Part shown: piece after piece, positions 34,551-43,740 of the stretch
Layout of the letters: each line of letters begins with the position of its first letter
Position numbering within the stretch: position 1 is the stretch's first letter
Source: Saprospiraceae bacterium
Lineage (GTDB): Bacteria; Bacteroidota; Bacteroidia; Chitinophagales; Saprospiraceae
Assembly (NCBI GenBank): GCA_028285545.1
Contig: JANQPA010000023.1
Coordinates: forward strand, 1 to 46,568
Length of the DNA: 46,568 nucleotides
Reading direction: 5' to 3'
Notes under the pieces: model-generated
Seen by the model: the letters and a program-made list of their open reading frames with translations, nothing else
The model's database searches: none
What the model was told of the DNA's origin: nothing
Position numbers and translations under genes: made by a program

Positions 34551-34914
34551 ATATATAGAAGTACAGTAGAAGTATGGTAGAAGTAGGTGGAAGTATATTG
34601 TTTCTAAATAAAAACAATGTACTTCTATATACTTCAGGAGCCTGAGGCGACTATATTTCTACCTTATTTCCTTTTAATTTTCCCAAAATTCATCAGTATA
34701 GAATTGCTTATCATCTTAGCATATATGGTTATTTATCTATCCTATATTATCCAATAACTCCCTTTCTTTATCCCAAACCGGAATTTTTTCCATTCTTTAT
34801 TTCTTAAATATTATATTGGAGCGCATAAAAACGAACACCTTAATATTTGTCAATACAATTCAACATCTTTTTTCAAGAAAATTGAGCTAAGACTAACGCA
34901 ATCAAACGAAGACC
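34551..34914. other. 364-bp spacer with repeat hairpin
   Basis: The first 75 bases hold a TAGAAGTA-type array and hairpin. The rest is AT-rich with no gene; a TTG near 34820 and TAATATTTG near 34850 weakly resemble a promoter for the symporter. Confidence 0.5.
34556..34624 (+). terminator. TAGAAGTA repeat and hairpin
   Basis: Units TAGAAGTACAG, TAGAAGTATGG and TAGAAGTAGG follow at 11, 11 and 10 bp, starting 5 bp after the stop codon. AAGTATATTGTTT then pairs with AAACAATGTACTT across an 8-nt loop. Confidence 0.65.
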
Positions 34915-36612
34915 ATGGGAAATTTTACCGCTATTGACTACATCATATTCATCATTTATGCCATTACCATCCTGTCCATAGGATTGTGGGTCTCCAGAAC
35001 TAAAAAAGGAGAAGTAAAAACGACAGAAGATTATTTTCTGGCCGGAAAATCATTGCCATGGTGGGCAATTGGAGCATCTCTTATTGCGGCTAATATATCA
35101 GCAGAGCAGTTTATTGGAATGTCGGGCTCTGGATTTGCCTTGGGATTGGCGATCGCCTCTTATGAATGGATGGCTGCTCTTACGCTAATTATTGTAGGAA
35201 AATATTTTCTACCCATTTTTATAGAAAAAAAGCTCTATACCATACCGGAATTCGTTGAGAAACGCTTTAGCACCAATCTAAAAACCATTCTGGCGGTATT
35301 TTGGATTGGCCTTTATGTATTTGTAAATCTGACTTCTGTTTTATTTTTGGGTGCCATCGCCCTGGACACCATCGTAGGCTCCGGAGATGGATCTATTATT
35401 ATTTATAGTATTATTGGCCTGGCCTTATTTGCCGCTTCCTATTCGTTGTGGGGAGGCTTGGCTGCGGTGGCCTGGACAGACGTTATACAAGTGGCCTTAT
35501 TGATTATTGGAGGCTTGATAACCACCTTCCTAGCTTTGGATGCTGTGACTCCGGAAGGAGGCATATTAAATGGATTTCAGCATATATATGAAACCGTGCC
35601 AGAAAAATTTTCAATGATATTATCCAAAGGAGAAATATTTACTCCCAATGAAAGAGATGCCTGGTTTGACTTGCCTGGTATAGCGGTATTGGTAGGAGGG
35701 ATGTGGGTAGCCAATTTATATTATTGGGGATTCAACCAATATATCATCCAGCGGACCTTGGCTGCAAAAAGTTTAAAAGAATCCCAAAAGGGAATTGCTT
35801 TTGCCGCTTTTTTGAAATTAATAATTCCATTAATTGTGGTCATCCCTGGAATTATCGCTTATGTGATGAATCTGGATGAAAATGGAGAATTAGTCAAATC
35901 TTCGTTAGACCCCAATTTTTTGAATGGTGATTATGTTGTCAATGATAATGCAGCTCCATGGTTGATTGATCAATTTGTCCCTGCAGGACTGAAAGGATTG
36001 GTCGTAGCAGCTCTGGCGGCGGCAATTGTTTCTTCCTTGGCCTCTATGCTTAATTCGACTTCTACCATTTTCACCATGGACATATACAAGCCTTATTTTA
36101 ATAAAGAGGCTACAGAGAGCCAGATGGTGAATGTAGGGAGAATTACGGCAGGTATTGCATTAGTCATAGCTGTTTTGATTGCACCTCAATTAGCTAACCT
36201 TGGCCAGGTTTTTCAATACATTCAAGAATATACCGGAATTGTAAGCCCAGGGATTCTGGCCGTTTTTATACTCGGCTTATTTTGGAAAAAGACTACTAAT
36301 AAAGCTGCTATTTGGGGAGTTATTTTATCAGTACCCATTGCCATGTATTTTAAAGTAGGCCCAAATGGCTGGCTGGAAGATAGTGGTCTAAATGCCCTAT
36401 TTATTAATTGGCCTTTTATGCATCAGATGTTTGCCACCTGTTTGCTTACCATAGGTATTATTATGGGCTTGAGTTGGTTGGAAGGTAAGGGTAAAGATGA
36501 TGAAAAAGGAATTCCTATAACCAAAAAGACTTTTGCAACTGAACCAGTATTTAATATCAGTGCATTTGCGGTTATTTTGATATTGGTTGCTTTATATGCA
36601 ATTTTTTGGTAG
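34915..36612 (+). CDS. vSGLT-like sodium/sugar symporter
   Basis: A 565-residue polytopic transporter of the sodium:solute symporter (SLC5-type) family, with about 14 membrane helices. It keeps long runs typical of the Vibrio sodium/galactose transporter vSGLT: ANISAEQFIGMSGSGFA, IASYEWMAALTLIIVGKYF, YTIPEFVEKRFS, VANLYYWGFNQYIIQRTLAA, SLASMLNSTSTIFTMDIY, and FQYIQEYTGIVSPGILAVF. The Gln of AEQF, Glu of SYEW and Asn of GFNQY are in sugar-contact positions known from vSGLT. A glucose/galactose-like substrate is likely. The stop codon is inside an octamer array. Confidence 0.94.
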   Translation: MGNFTAIDYIIFIIYAITILSIGLWVSRTKKGEVKTTEDYFLAGKSLPWWAIGASLIAANISAEQFIGMSGSGFALGLAIASYEWMAALTLIIVGKYFLPIFIEKKLYTIPEFVEKRFSTNLKTILAVFWIGLYVFVNLTSVLFLGAIALDTIVGSGDGSIIIYSIIGLALFAASYSLWGGLAAVAWTDVIQVALLIIGGLITTFLALDAVTPEGGILNGFQHIYETVPEKFSMILSKGEIFTPNERDAWFDLPGIAVLVGGMWVANLYYWGFNQYIIQRTLAAKSLKESQKGIAFAAFLKLIIPLIVVIPGIIAYVMNLDENGELVKSSLDPNFLNGDYVVNDNAAPWLIDQFVPAGLKGLVVAALAAAIVSSLASMLNSTSTIFTMDIYKPYFNKEATESQMVNVGRITAGIALVIAVLIAPQLANLGQVFQYIQEYTGIVSPGILAVFILGLFWKKTTNKAAIWGVILSVPIAMYFKVGPNGWLEDSGLNALFINWPFMHQMFATCLLTIGIIMGLSWLEGKGKDDEKGIPITKKTFATEPVFNISAFAVILILVALYAIFW

Positions 36613-36656
36613 ATGATTTGATTGGTAGATTAGCAGATTTGTAGATGTGCAAATTA
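36609..36656. repeat. GTAGATxx octamer array over stop codon
   Basis: Six 8-bp units: GTAGATGA, TTTGATTG, GTAGATTA, GCAGATTT, GTAGATGT, GCAAATTA. The TAG stop of the symporter is in the first unit. Confidence 0.7.
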
Positions 36657-36690
36657 GAAAAGAATTTTTAACTATACTTAAATAGAGAAG

Positions 36691-36720
36691 AGAGACATGT
36701 CATGTTTAGACATGACATCT
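36691..36720. repeat. ACATGTC imperfect palindrome
   Basis: GACATGTCATG and CATGACAT face each other around TTTAGA. Related to 29507-29537. Confidence 0.6.
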
Positions 36721-36731
36721 GCAAAAAATAA

Positions 36732-36771
36732 GGACATGACATGTCTATATATGTCATGTCCTTCTTTTTTT
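36732..36771 (+). terminator. ACATGTC hairpin with T tract
   Basis: GGACATGACAT (36732-36742) and its exact reverse complement (36751-36761) with an 8-nt loop, followed by TTCTTTTTTTT. A good terminator for the symporter gene. Confidence 0.75.
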
Positions 36772-36900
36772 ACTCAAAAAGAATCACATTGTCCTGGAAA
36801 TTTATTTTCAGATTGTAATTCGTTGTAAATGAGTTGTATATTTAGTTGTTGTTCACCGGAAAATATCTTTTTTATTCTAGCTAAATTAAATATCTACCAT

Positions 36901-36942
36901 AAAATAAGACATGTCATATCTAGACATGACATGTCTTATTTT
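36901..36942. terminator. ACATGTC palindrome, terminator of permease gene
   Basis: Arms 36901-36917 and 36926-36942 are exact reverse complements (17 bp) with an 8-nt loop and A/T runs at the base, so it can end transcripts from either side. It is 11 bp beyond the stop of the minus-strand permease. Confidence 0.8.
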
Positions 36943-36953
36943 TTCCCACTTAA

Positions 36954-39362
36954 CTACTCATACCTCAAACTCTCTATCGGATTAGCCTTCGCTAACCTCA
37001 AAGTATGGTAACTTATCGTCACCAGCGCAATTCCAAAAGCTAGAAGAAAACCCAATAAAAATACCAATGGACTAATGCTAATTCGGAAAGCAAAATTATC
37101 TAACCATCGATTGATAAACCACCAGCATAAGGGGCTAAAAATCAAAAAAGCAATAATTACCAATAGGGCATACTGCTTAGATAAATGTACCATAATATTA
37201 ACCAGAGAAGCCCCTAATATTTTGCGGATACCAATTTCCTTCACCCTCTTTTCCATGCTAATAGCTGCCAATCCAAAAAGTCCCATACAGGCAATAAATA
37301 TGGCTAAAAAGGCCATTATTGTTATCACAGATCTCATTTGTCGATCCGAGCGATACAATTCTGCAAAATGTTCATCTAAAAAGCTATAATCAAAAGGCCA
37401 GGCCGGGACCATTTTTGTCCATATACGCTCGATATCTGCTATGGCAGCCTCTACATTTTGACTATTAATTTTAACCGATAATTCATCATATCCCCAATCA
37501 GGATGGACTACCATGGCCAGGGTGTTTATTTCATAATGCAAAGAGTTAAAATTAAAATCTTCGGCTACTCCGATGATGGTGCCAAGAGAATCGTCTGGAT
37601 ACCAGGAATGTCCAGCCTGAGTTCCCACGGCATTTTCTAAATCAAGTTCTTCTGCAAATTTTTCATTGACAACAAAGGCTAATCCATCATCAGTAGCATA
37701 ATCTTTCGAAAATCCTCGCCCTTCTTTTAATCGAATACCATAAACATCTAAATAATCAAAATCAACATTGAGGTTACTAGGTGTCATCTGACGAACCGAA
37801 TCGGTACGTATCTTGAAACCCCATTGATGAAAATTATTACCTATCCGCTGACCAGAGGCTGTTACCCCCGTGACATGGCTGCTTTTTAACATTTCTTCTT
37901 TTAAGGCATTGAAAGCTTGATTAGCAGTACGATCCATGTCTACCAATAGAATTTGTTCCTTATTAAAACCGATATCTTTATTTTGTACATAGTTAAGTTG
38001 TTGAACCACCAAAAGCGTGCTAATGATCATCGCCACTGCAAGTCCAAATTGTAAAACCACCATCGAACTTCGGAATATGGATTTAGGTGTTTTTACTTCT
38101 CCACCCTTAAGAATTTTTATGGTTTTAAAGGAAGCAAGGTATATGGCAGGATAAATGCCTGCCATAAATCCTAGAAGAAGGGTAACTAAGAAGGCAGCTA
38201 TTAACCACAAAGGATTTTCAAGGAAAAATAACATAGACAATTTTCTGCCCATCCAAAATTCAATCATCGGACTACAGGCTGCTGCTAAAGCCATTCCAAA
38301 AATAAAGGCAAAAAAACTGAGCAAAACCGATTCCGTTACAAACTGACTAAACAATTGCTTTTTTTGAGCACCGACTGTCTTTCTTACCCCAATTTCCTTC
38401 CACCTGTGGGACGCCCTTGCAGTGACTAGGTTCATAAAATTAACTGCGGCAATGAGTAGAATAAAAATGCCGACAATGACAAAAATATCTAAATAAGCAC
38501 CATTAAACTTTCGATAATTTTGATAATCATGCTCCACATGCATAGAAGCTAAATGAACATCTTGGAGGGGTTGTAAATACAGCTGGTAAAAATCATTGAC
38601 ATCACTAGGGTTATTTGGAGTTGGAGGCATGTGCCTGGTTAAAAATTGAGGCATTTTTGCTTCAAAGGCTTCAACATCTGTATTTGGCTCCATTAATAGA
38701 TAGGTATGCAAAAAGTTATTTCCAAAAATATTGTTGAAGTTAGGGTCTTGAGCCAACATAGTATTAGCCGAAACCAGCATTTCATATTGCAAATGCGAAT
38801 TTTCAGGAGCATCTTCTAAAACACCAGTTATCTTAAATAAATCCTCTCTCAGTTTTAGAGAAGAACCAAGAGGATCCTCCTTGCCAAAAAACATCTGAGC
38901 TACGGACTCTGTTAGCACAATGGAAAATGGCTCATCGAGGCAGGTTTCCCGATCTCCGGATATCATTGGAAAATCAAACATCTCTAAAAAAGTACTATCC
39001 ACAAATATGGGTTTTTCCACCATGAATCGTTTGTCGTCTTTTTCGAAGAGCCGTTTGTTTAAACTCCAAAAGCGAGTGTATTGGATAACTTCAGGATAGT
39101 CTTTCTGTAAATTTGGCCCCAATCCAGGCATAGAAAGAGCCACATGTTGGGTATTTGTACCTGGAAAACTCTGGATTTCATTTAGTCGATAGATGTTATT
39201 TTTTTGACTGTGGAAGCCTTCAAAATCTCTTTCATCATGCACGAAAAGAAAAATTAATATACAGGCCGCAGTTCCAAGGGCCAAACTGAAGATATTAATA
39301 GTAGATAGTAGAGGACTTTTTCGAATAAATCGAAAGGCTAGTTTAATGTAATTGAGTAGCAT
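36954..39362 (-). CDS. FtsX/MacB-type ABC transporter permease
   Basis: An 802-residue permease with two FtsX units, as usual in Bacteroidota. TM1 is near 20-40, then a large periplasmic MacB-like core (about 50-240). Three helices carry RASHRWKEIGVRKTVGAQKKQL (about 290-420), then a second periplasmic domain, then three helices with SMEKRVKEIGIRKILGAS (about 680-795). It ends ANPIESLRYE, the family's usual tail. Such proteins move lipids, peptides or antibiotics, or transmit force to periplasmic partners; the ATPase must be elsewhere. It stands alone. Confidence 0.92.
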   Translation of the reverse strand: MLLNYIKLAFRFIRKSPLLSTINIFSLALGTAACILIFLFVHDERDFEGFHSQKNNIYRLNEIQSFPGTNTQHVALSMPGLGPNLQKDYPEVIQYTRFWSLNKRLFEKDDKRFMVEKPIFVDSTFLEMFDFPMISGDRETCLDEPFSIVLTESVAQMFFGKEDPLGSSLKLREDLFKITGVLEDAPENSHLQYEMLVSANTMLAQDPNFNNIFGNNFLHTYLLMEPNTDVEAFEAKMPQFLTRHMPPTPNNPSDVNDFYQLYLQPLQDVHLASMHVEHDYQNYRKFNGAYLDIFVIVGIFILLIAAVNFMNLVTARASHRWKEIGVRKTVGAQKKQLFSQFVTESVLLSFFAFIFGMALAAACSPMIEFWMGRKLSMLFFLENPLWLIAAFLVTLLLGFMAGIYPAIYLASFKTIKILKGGEVKTPKSIFRSSMVVLQFGLAVAMIISTLLVVQQLNYVQNKDIGFNKEQILLVDMDRTANQAFNALKEEMLKSSHVTGVTASGQRIGNNFHQWGFKIRTDSVRQMTPSNLNVDFDYLDVYGIRLKEGRGFSKDYATDDGLAFVVNEKFAEELDLENAVGTQAGHSWYPDDSLGTIIGVAEDFNFNSLHYEINTLAMVVHPDWGYDELSVKINSQNVEAAIADIERIWTKMVPAWPFDYSFLDEHFAELYRSDRQMRSVITIMAFLAIFIACMGLFGLAAISMEKRVKEIGIRKILGASLVNIMVHLSKQYALLVIIAFLIFSPLCWWFINRWLDNFAFRISISPLVFLLGFLLAFGIALVTISYHTLRLAKANPIESLRYE

Positions 39363-39492
39363 CGGGTAAAATTGAAGATCGTGAATAAATAATAACTACT
39401 TAAGAAATAGGGTGGTCCCTAAATTCACACTTAATTAAAGGAAAGACTCAATAAATTAAATATGGTTTCAGGCGAGACCTTCAATTTATTAA

Positions 39493-39526
39493 ATTAGGGT
39501 AAATCTACACCCAGATTTACCCTAAT
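39493..39526 (-). terminator. Terminator hairpin of MBL-fold gene
   Basis: A perfect 14-bp stem (ATTAGGGTAAATCT arm) with a 6-nt loop, 18 bp beyond the stop of the minus-strand gene. Confidence 0.7.
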
Positions 39527-39544
39527 ATAGGTTTGGATTAAAAA

Positions 39545-40360
39545 TCATTGCTTTTTAGGCATACTTACTTCCTCCGATTCCTCTGCTGGTTTTACTAAAG
39601 GAGAATGTTTAAACACCCAATATTGGGGCGAAGCAGGGAGAACTTCTATAGAAAGGGCTGAAAAATTTCGCTTAAGGAATTTTACATTAGATTTTCCTTT
39701 TAAATAATTATCTATGGTTCCCAAATCTTGTGGTTTACCTTCTTCCTTTTCCAACTCTGCTATTTTATAATGCATGGGAATAATAATCTTTGGATTGATT
39801 CTTTGTAAAACAGTGTTCAATTCCTCATTTTTTAAAATATGCTCTTCATCATCAATTGGAACCATTAAAACATCAACGTTTTTTAGCTCTAAAGCAAGAC
39901 TATCTGTTATGGGGCCATTATCCCCCCAATGAACTAAACGCAATCCAGCTGCTTCAATAATCCATATGGTGTTTTTCTGACCAAATTCTTTTCCATACGG
40001 GTCACAATGCTTGCCTTTTAGACCCGTAACCTTAAAATCTTCGATCTCAAAAATGCCTGGATCCTGGTAAAGTGGAATTTTACCTTCCCAATAAGGATGG
40101 AGCCCACGAAATAAACCTCCATCATGATCATAATGCGGATGAGTGCTAAATACAGCATCCGCCATTATATTTTTTGGGAAATCATAGCCAATCCAAATAT
40201 GATCTGCAAAGGGATCTAATAAAATAGAGTGGTCTTTGTATACCAATTTGAAGCTTGCATGAGCAATGTATTCAATTAATAATTCTTCGTTTTCTCCACT
40301 TTTTTTGTGCTGAGTACAAGAAATTATAGTTATTAAAAAAAACAATAATGTAAATCTCAT
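39545..40360 (-). CDS. Metallo-beta-lactamase-fold lipoprotein hydrolase
   Basis: A 271-residue lipoprotein; the ATG at 40360 gives a lipobox ending in Cys (LITIISC), which upstream starts would bury. It has the UlaG-like MBL fold: YIAHASFKLVY, LLDPFADH, metal motif THPHYDHDGG (HxHxDH), a His in LKGKHCDP, Asp in VHWGDNGP, and final His in IPMHYKIAE. It probably hydrolyses a phosphoester or lactone at the cell envelope; the substrate is unknown. It lies downstream of two secreted propeller-protein genes on the same strand. Confidence 0.88.
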   Translation of the reverse strand: MRFTLLFFLITIISCTQHKKSGENEELLIEYIAHASFKLVYKDHSILLDPFADHIWIGYDFPKNIMADAVFSTHPHYDHDGGLFRGLHPYWEGKIPLYQDPGIFEIEDFKVTGLKGKHCDPYGKEFGQKNTIWIIEAAGLRLVHWGDNGPITDSLALELKNVDVLMVPIDDEEHILKNEELNTVLQRINPKIIIPMHYKIAELEKEEGKPQDLGTIDNYLKGKSNVKFLKRNFSALSIEVLPASPQYWVFKHSPLVKPAEESEEVSMPKKQ

Positions 40361-40422
40361 ATTGAATAATTGCATAAATCCCTTCATTAACTATTTTAGA
40401 TTAATAAGCTCACCTATATACT

Positions 40423-40483
40423 TGTACAAAAATAACTTAATATCACCCCGCGCCGCGGGGTGATATTAAGTTATTTTTGTACA
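40423..40483. terminator. Perfect 61-bp palindrome
   Basis: Arms 40423-40452 and 40454-40483 are exact 30-nt reverse complements around one C. The centre is G+C-rich (CCCCGCG) and the outer part A/T-rich. It begins 9 bp beyond the stop of the propeller gene and 62 bp before the MBL-gene start, so it most likely ends the former's transcript. Confidence 0.85.
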
Positions 40484-40492
40484 TCTACTCAC

Positions 40493-41614
40493 CTACTTAT
40501 CTTCCATTTTCCAAAAAGCTATTCCGCCTGCTTGCTTACCAATTTCTACAAAATCTACCTTTTCAAGCCGCTCCAAACTAATGATGTCTACAGTGCCTGG
40601 CTCACCTCCTATACCTTCTACAGAGACAAAAGCGTATTTGCTATCAGGAGTTATCGTAATTCCATGACAAACCTTTCTGGTATTTGGAATTCTGACCAAT
40701 TCCTTTCCTGTTTCCAAATTCCAAATCCCGGTATATCCTTCTGATTTATAAGTAGATACCATATATTTTCCGTTAGGAGAAACCTCTACATTATAAGGTC
40801 CTTTTCCTGTTTCAAAACGGCGGCTAATGTCCCACTTTTCCAAATCAATTTCAAATATTTCATCGCAGCCATTACCGGCAACATAAGCTTTGCGTAGGCT
40901 GGGATGCGGTATTACCCAGGTGGGTTTTACAGTGGAATGATACATGTTTTCATGACCCTCATGACCCTCATGTTTGGATTCTTCCTCTTTTATCTTTGCC
41001 AATTCTTCTTCTGTAATAAATCCGGCCTTTAGGTCCAGATTTAAAGTTCGATTGAGATCCATTCTAAGGGCATCAATTTCGAATAATTCACCACTCATCA
41101 TGGCCAGGGAATAATGCCAGCGACCGTTAGGAGAAATTCTGGAGCCATGTGGCATGACCCCGGTTTCAATTCTTTTTAATTCAATCATTTCTTTAGGATC
41201 AACAACCGAAACAGTGCTTGGCACCATATCGCCATGGAGATTGAAGTTGACAATATAAATCATGCCGGTGATCTTGGATTGTTGCATGGTAGCAGGAAAT
41301 AAGCCTAGTGTAGTTTTACCCACTAATTCATTGGTGCTTGTAGAATACTTATACAAATAACCATAAGGATTACCATGGGCCATGGACAAGTACCAATGTT
41401 TGCCATCCATGTCGACTGCGATTCCATGTGGGCCTTCAATTTCTTTAGGAATATACCCAACCGGTATTCGTTGCTCTAAATGAGCATCTTTTCCATCAAA
41501 ACTAATAAGCGCAACTTCATCTTCAGATTCTGCAGCTACATATACATAGTAGGTTTGAGTGTTACCCCAAATCGTGATTAAACTGAACAAAAAAAATAGT
41601 AGTGTTTTTTTCAT
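40493..41614 (-). CDS. Secreted YncE/YVTN-like beta-propeller protein
   Basis: A 373-residue protein with a signal peptide (ATG at 41614, cleavage after GNTQT). Repeated propeller blades include IAVDMDGKHWYLSMAH, VMPHGSRISPNGRWHYSLAMM, YNVEVSPNGKYMVSTY and ITPDSKYAFVSVEG. Residues 215-223 read HEGHEGHEN, a His/Glu-rich insert that looks metal-binding. The closest general family is YncE/surface-antigen 40-residue repeats; some related propellers accompany copper or redox enzymes, but none is adjacent. It follows the LVIVD gene on the same strand and probably shares its function. Confidence 0.82.
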   Translation of the reverse strand: MKKTLLFFLFSLITIWGNTQTYYVYVAAESEDEVALISFDGKDAHLEQRIPVGYIPKEIEGPHGIAVDMDGKHWYLSMAHGNPYGYLYKYSTSTNELVGKTTLGLFPATMQQSKITGMIYIVNFNLHGDMVPSTVSVVDPKEMIELKRIETGVMPHGSRISPNGRWHYSLAMMSGELFEIDALRMDLNRTLNLDLKAGFITEEELAKIKEEESKHEGHEGHENMYHSTVKPTWVIPHPSLRKAYVAGNGCDEIFEIDLEKWDISRRFETGKGPYNVEVSPNGKYMVSTYKSEGYTGIWNLETGKELVRIPNTRKVCHGITITPDSKYAFVSVEGIGGEPGTVDIISLERLEKVDFVEIGKQAGGIAFWKMEDK

Positions 41615-41641
41615 GTCCCCCATATTTTGACATTTATCTTG

Positions 41642-41701
41642 GCCATTGATAAACTTTGTTTAATTTTTTTTAATAAAAAGGAACAAAATTTATCAACGGC
41701 C
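41642..41701 (-). terminator. Imperfect hairpin after LVIVD gene
   Basis: GGCC.TTGATAAA.TTTGTT pairs with its counterpart near 41680-41701 with two mismatches and a T-rich inner part. Lies between two co-directional genes, so read-through may be partial. Confidence 0.6.
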
Positions 41702-41712
41702 TTCATAAAAGA

Positions 41713-43740
41713 TTAATTTTTGAACCCTTCTTTAACCTGTGGTTCGACTTTTACTGCCCACAAGCCACTGTTGAAATCGGAGAAAAACACATAACCTTTG
41801 TGGGGTTGAGCCCCCCATGTCATGGCATGATTAGGGACATATCCTTCTGGATCGGTAGGTACAAAATGGGCTACCTCTCGGCCTTGCTTGTATAAATCCC
41901 CCATTAGATCACCAGATACATCTACCACTCGAACACCACCGTTATAATAACCAATGTATAGTAGGTCATCTTGTACCCAGAAATTATGAGATCCTGCTTC
42001 GGGAACTTCATACCTCGCTACTTCTTTAGGGTTTCTTAGATCAGAAAAATCCATGAAATGGAGATAACCTTTTGGGGCAAATACATCCATGTCTGCATTG
42101 GGCTTAGTGAAAAAATAGGTAGGGAAAATCTCATCACCTGCTATTACATAAAATTTTTCGGCTGACTCACTACGAAATGGAAAAGCGGCATGATTGGCAT
42201 CTCCTTCCACACGGCCTCGGGCGATCTCAACAGGATTGGAAGGTGATCCTCCGGCAATTCCATTGCCTACATCTACCATAATGACCCCATCATTCCAATT
42301 TGAAGAATAGGCAATGCCATCTTCTACCCATACATCATGAATAGAACGGGCAGGGTTGTCAATTTCGAATTTGCCAATTCTTTTTGGATTTTTCGGATCT
42401 TCAATGTTAATGATATCATAGCGCTGGGAATTACTCAGGGCATAAACATGATCTTCGTAGATAAAAACATTGTGCACTCCGCCTGTCAGTGTTTCTGTAA
42501 AGGTAGAATGCTGCTTAACATCATATGGATTGGTCACATCTAGAATTACAATTCCGTTTTTACGGCTAGAAGCTCCTTCCCGGCTGATCACACATATTTT
42601 GCCATCAGCAGAAACTTTGACATCATTAACTGTGCGAGCGTCAACTTGGAAACTATCAATAAGAGTGATATTACTTGGGTCGGTGACATGCCAGAAATAG
42701 GCCTTGCCATCCGCTCCCCAGGTACCAGTGACGGCATAATCTTTCCCATCAACCCCTTCCCAGACCCAAAAGTCTGAAGTATGCTTATTTTGGACTTTTC
42801 CTTGCCCCATTACTTTAATTTCACGACTTACATTACGCTCTACAACTTTAATGGTACGGACAGCAGATTTATCTCCACAGGAAATAATAACCGTATAAGT
42901 GCCCGGCTTTTCCGCTACAAAACGGCCATCCTGTTCGATCATGGCACTAGCTCCGGCCCCCTTTTCTTTTTCTTCACCGCTAACCGCGTAAGATAGAGGA
43001 ACGTCTTTAACTATCTTGCCCTTTCTATCTTTTCCAATAGCTTTGAACGGAAGAACATCTCCAGTACGAATGATACTTTTCTCAACAGAAATATCAATAG
43101 TAGTAACTGGATTTTTTAAGACATTAACGGTCATTTTCAATAATTCTTCTTTACCGTCAGAAGTTTTTATGCTTAAAGAAGATCTTCCAGGAGACTTAGC
43201 GTATAAATTCAGTAATTGATCTACTTCAGCTACTTCTTTATTGGAAGTACTTATCCCTAAATTTGATTCAGGCATAGGAAAGCCTTTGGCATCTTTCAAT
43301 TCTAAATTTAGAGGGATGACGGATCCTGAGTATACATTTTCTGGAAAATCTTTAATCTCAACACTGCTTACCTCAGCAAATTTTACATTGGCTTTTAAAA
43401 ATTCGGTTTTAAATAAATTTTTATCTAAATGGGCCCACATTACCACGATTCGATAGGGACCAGGAACTCTGCCAGTAACAGTACCATCAGGATCGACTTG
43501 AATCCCACTTGTAGGTACTGCCCCTTCATCTCTAAGGTTGAGAAAGTTTAAAACTCCACCTGTTATTTCTTTTCCGTTTTCGTCAAATGCTTTTACTTTA
43601 ATTTTTGCTTGTCCTTCTACGTCTACTTCCAATGGAGATGGTGAAATTTCCAATTTAATATTAGGTGATTGTTGTTGACCCAATAGTATCATAGACAAAC
43701 CCAGCATTAAGGCTGTAAAAATTGGAATTATCTTTTTCAT
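41713..43740 (-). CDS. Secreted LVIVD-repeat protein with Ig-like domains
   Basis: A 675-residue exported protein (signal ends LLGQQQS). Residues about 25-310 contain three Ig-like domains of the bacterial BIG2/BIG1 type (KIKVKAFDENGKEIT, VIPLNLELKDAKG, VLPFKAIGKDRKG). Residues about 320-660 are LVIVD-type propeller repeats (NGIVILDVTNPYDVK, YDIINIEDPKNPKRIG, GYLHFMDFSDLRNPKEVA, GGVRVVDVSGDL). Such proteins are thought to bind partners at the cell surface. It is the first gene of a three-gene same-strand group with the propeller and MBL proteins. Confidence 0.87.
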   Translation of the reverse strand: MKKIIPIFTALMLGLSMILLGQQQSPNIKLEISPSPLEVDVEGQAKIKVKAFDENGKEITGGVLNFLNLRDEGAVPTSGIQVDPDGTVTGRVPGPYRIVVMWAHLDKNLFKTEFLKANVKFAEVSSVEIKDFPENVYSGSVIPLNLELKDAKGFPMPESNLGISTSNKEVAEVDQLLNLYAKSPGRSSLSIKTSDGKEELLKMTVNVLKNPVTTIDISVEKSIIRTGDVLPFKAIGKDRKGKIVKDVPLSYAVSGEEKEKGAGASAMIEQDGRFVAEKPGTYTVIISCGDKSAVRTIKVVERNVSREIKVMGQGKVQNKHTSDFWVWEGVDGKDYAVTGTWGADGKAYFWHVTDPSNITLIDSFQVDARTVNDVKVSADGKICVISREGASSRKNGIVILDVTNPYDVKQHSTFTETLTGGVHNVFIYEDHVYALSNSQRYDIINIEDPKNPKRIGKFEIDNPARSIHDVWVEDGIAYSSNWNDGVIMVDVGNGIAGGSPSNPVEIARGRVEGDANHAAFPFRSESAEKFYVIAGDEIFPTYFFTKPNADMDVFAPKGYLHFMDFSDLRNPKEVARYEVPEAGSHNFWVQDDLLYIGYYNGGVRVVDVSGDLMGDLYKQGREVAHFVPTDPEGYVPNHAMTWGAQPHKGYVFFSDFNSGLWAVKVEPQVKEGFKN

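Larger units (their letters stand above)
36613..36953. other. 341-bp convergent spacer filled with repeats
   Basis: Between the 3' ends of the symporter and the permease. It holds the octamer array and three ACATGTC palindromes, and otherwise AT-rich sequence with no gene. Confidence 0.65.
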
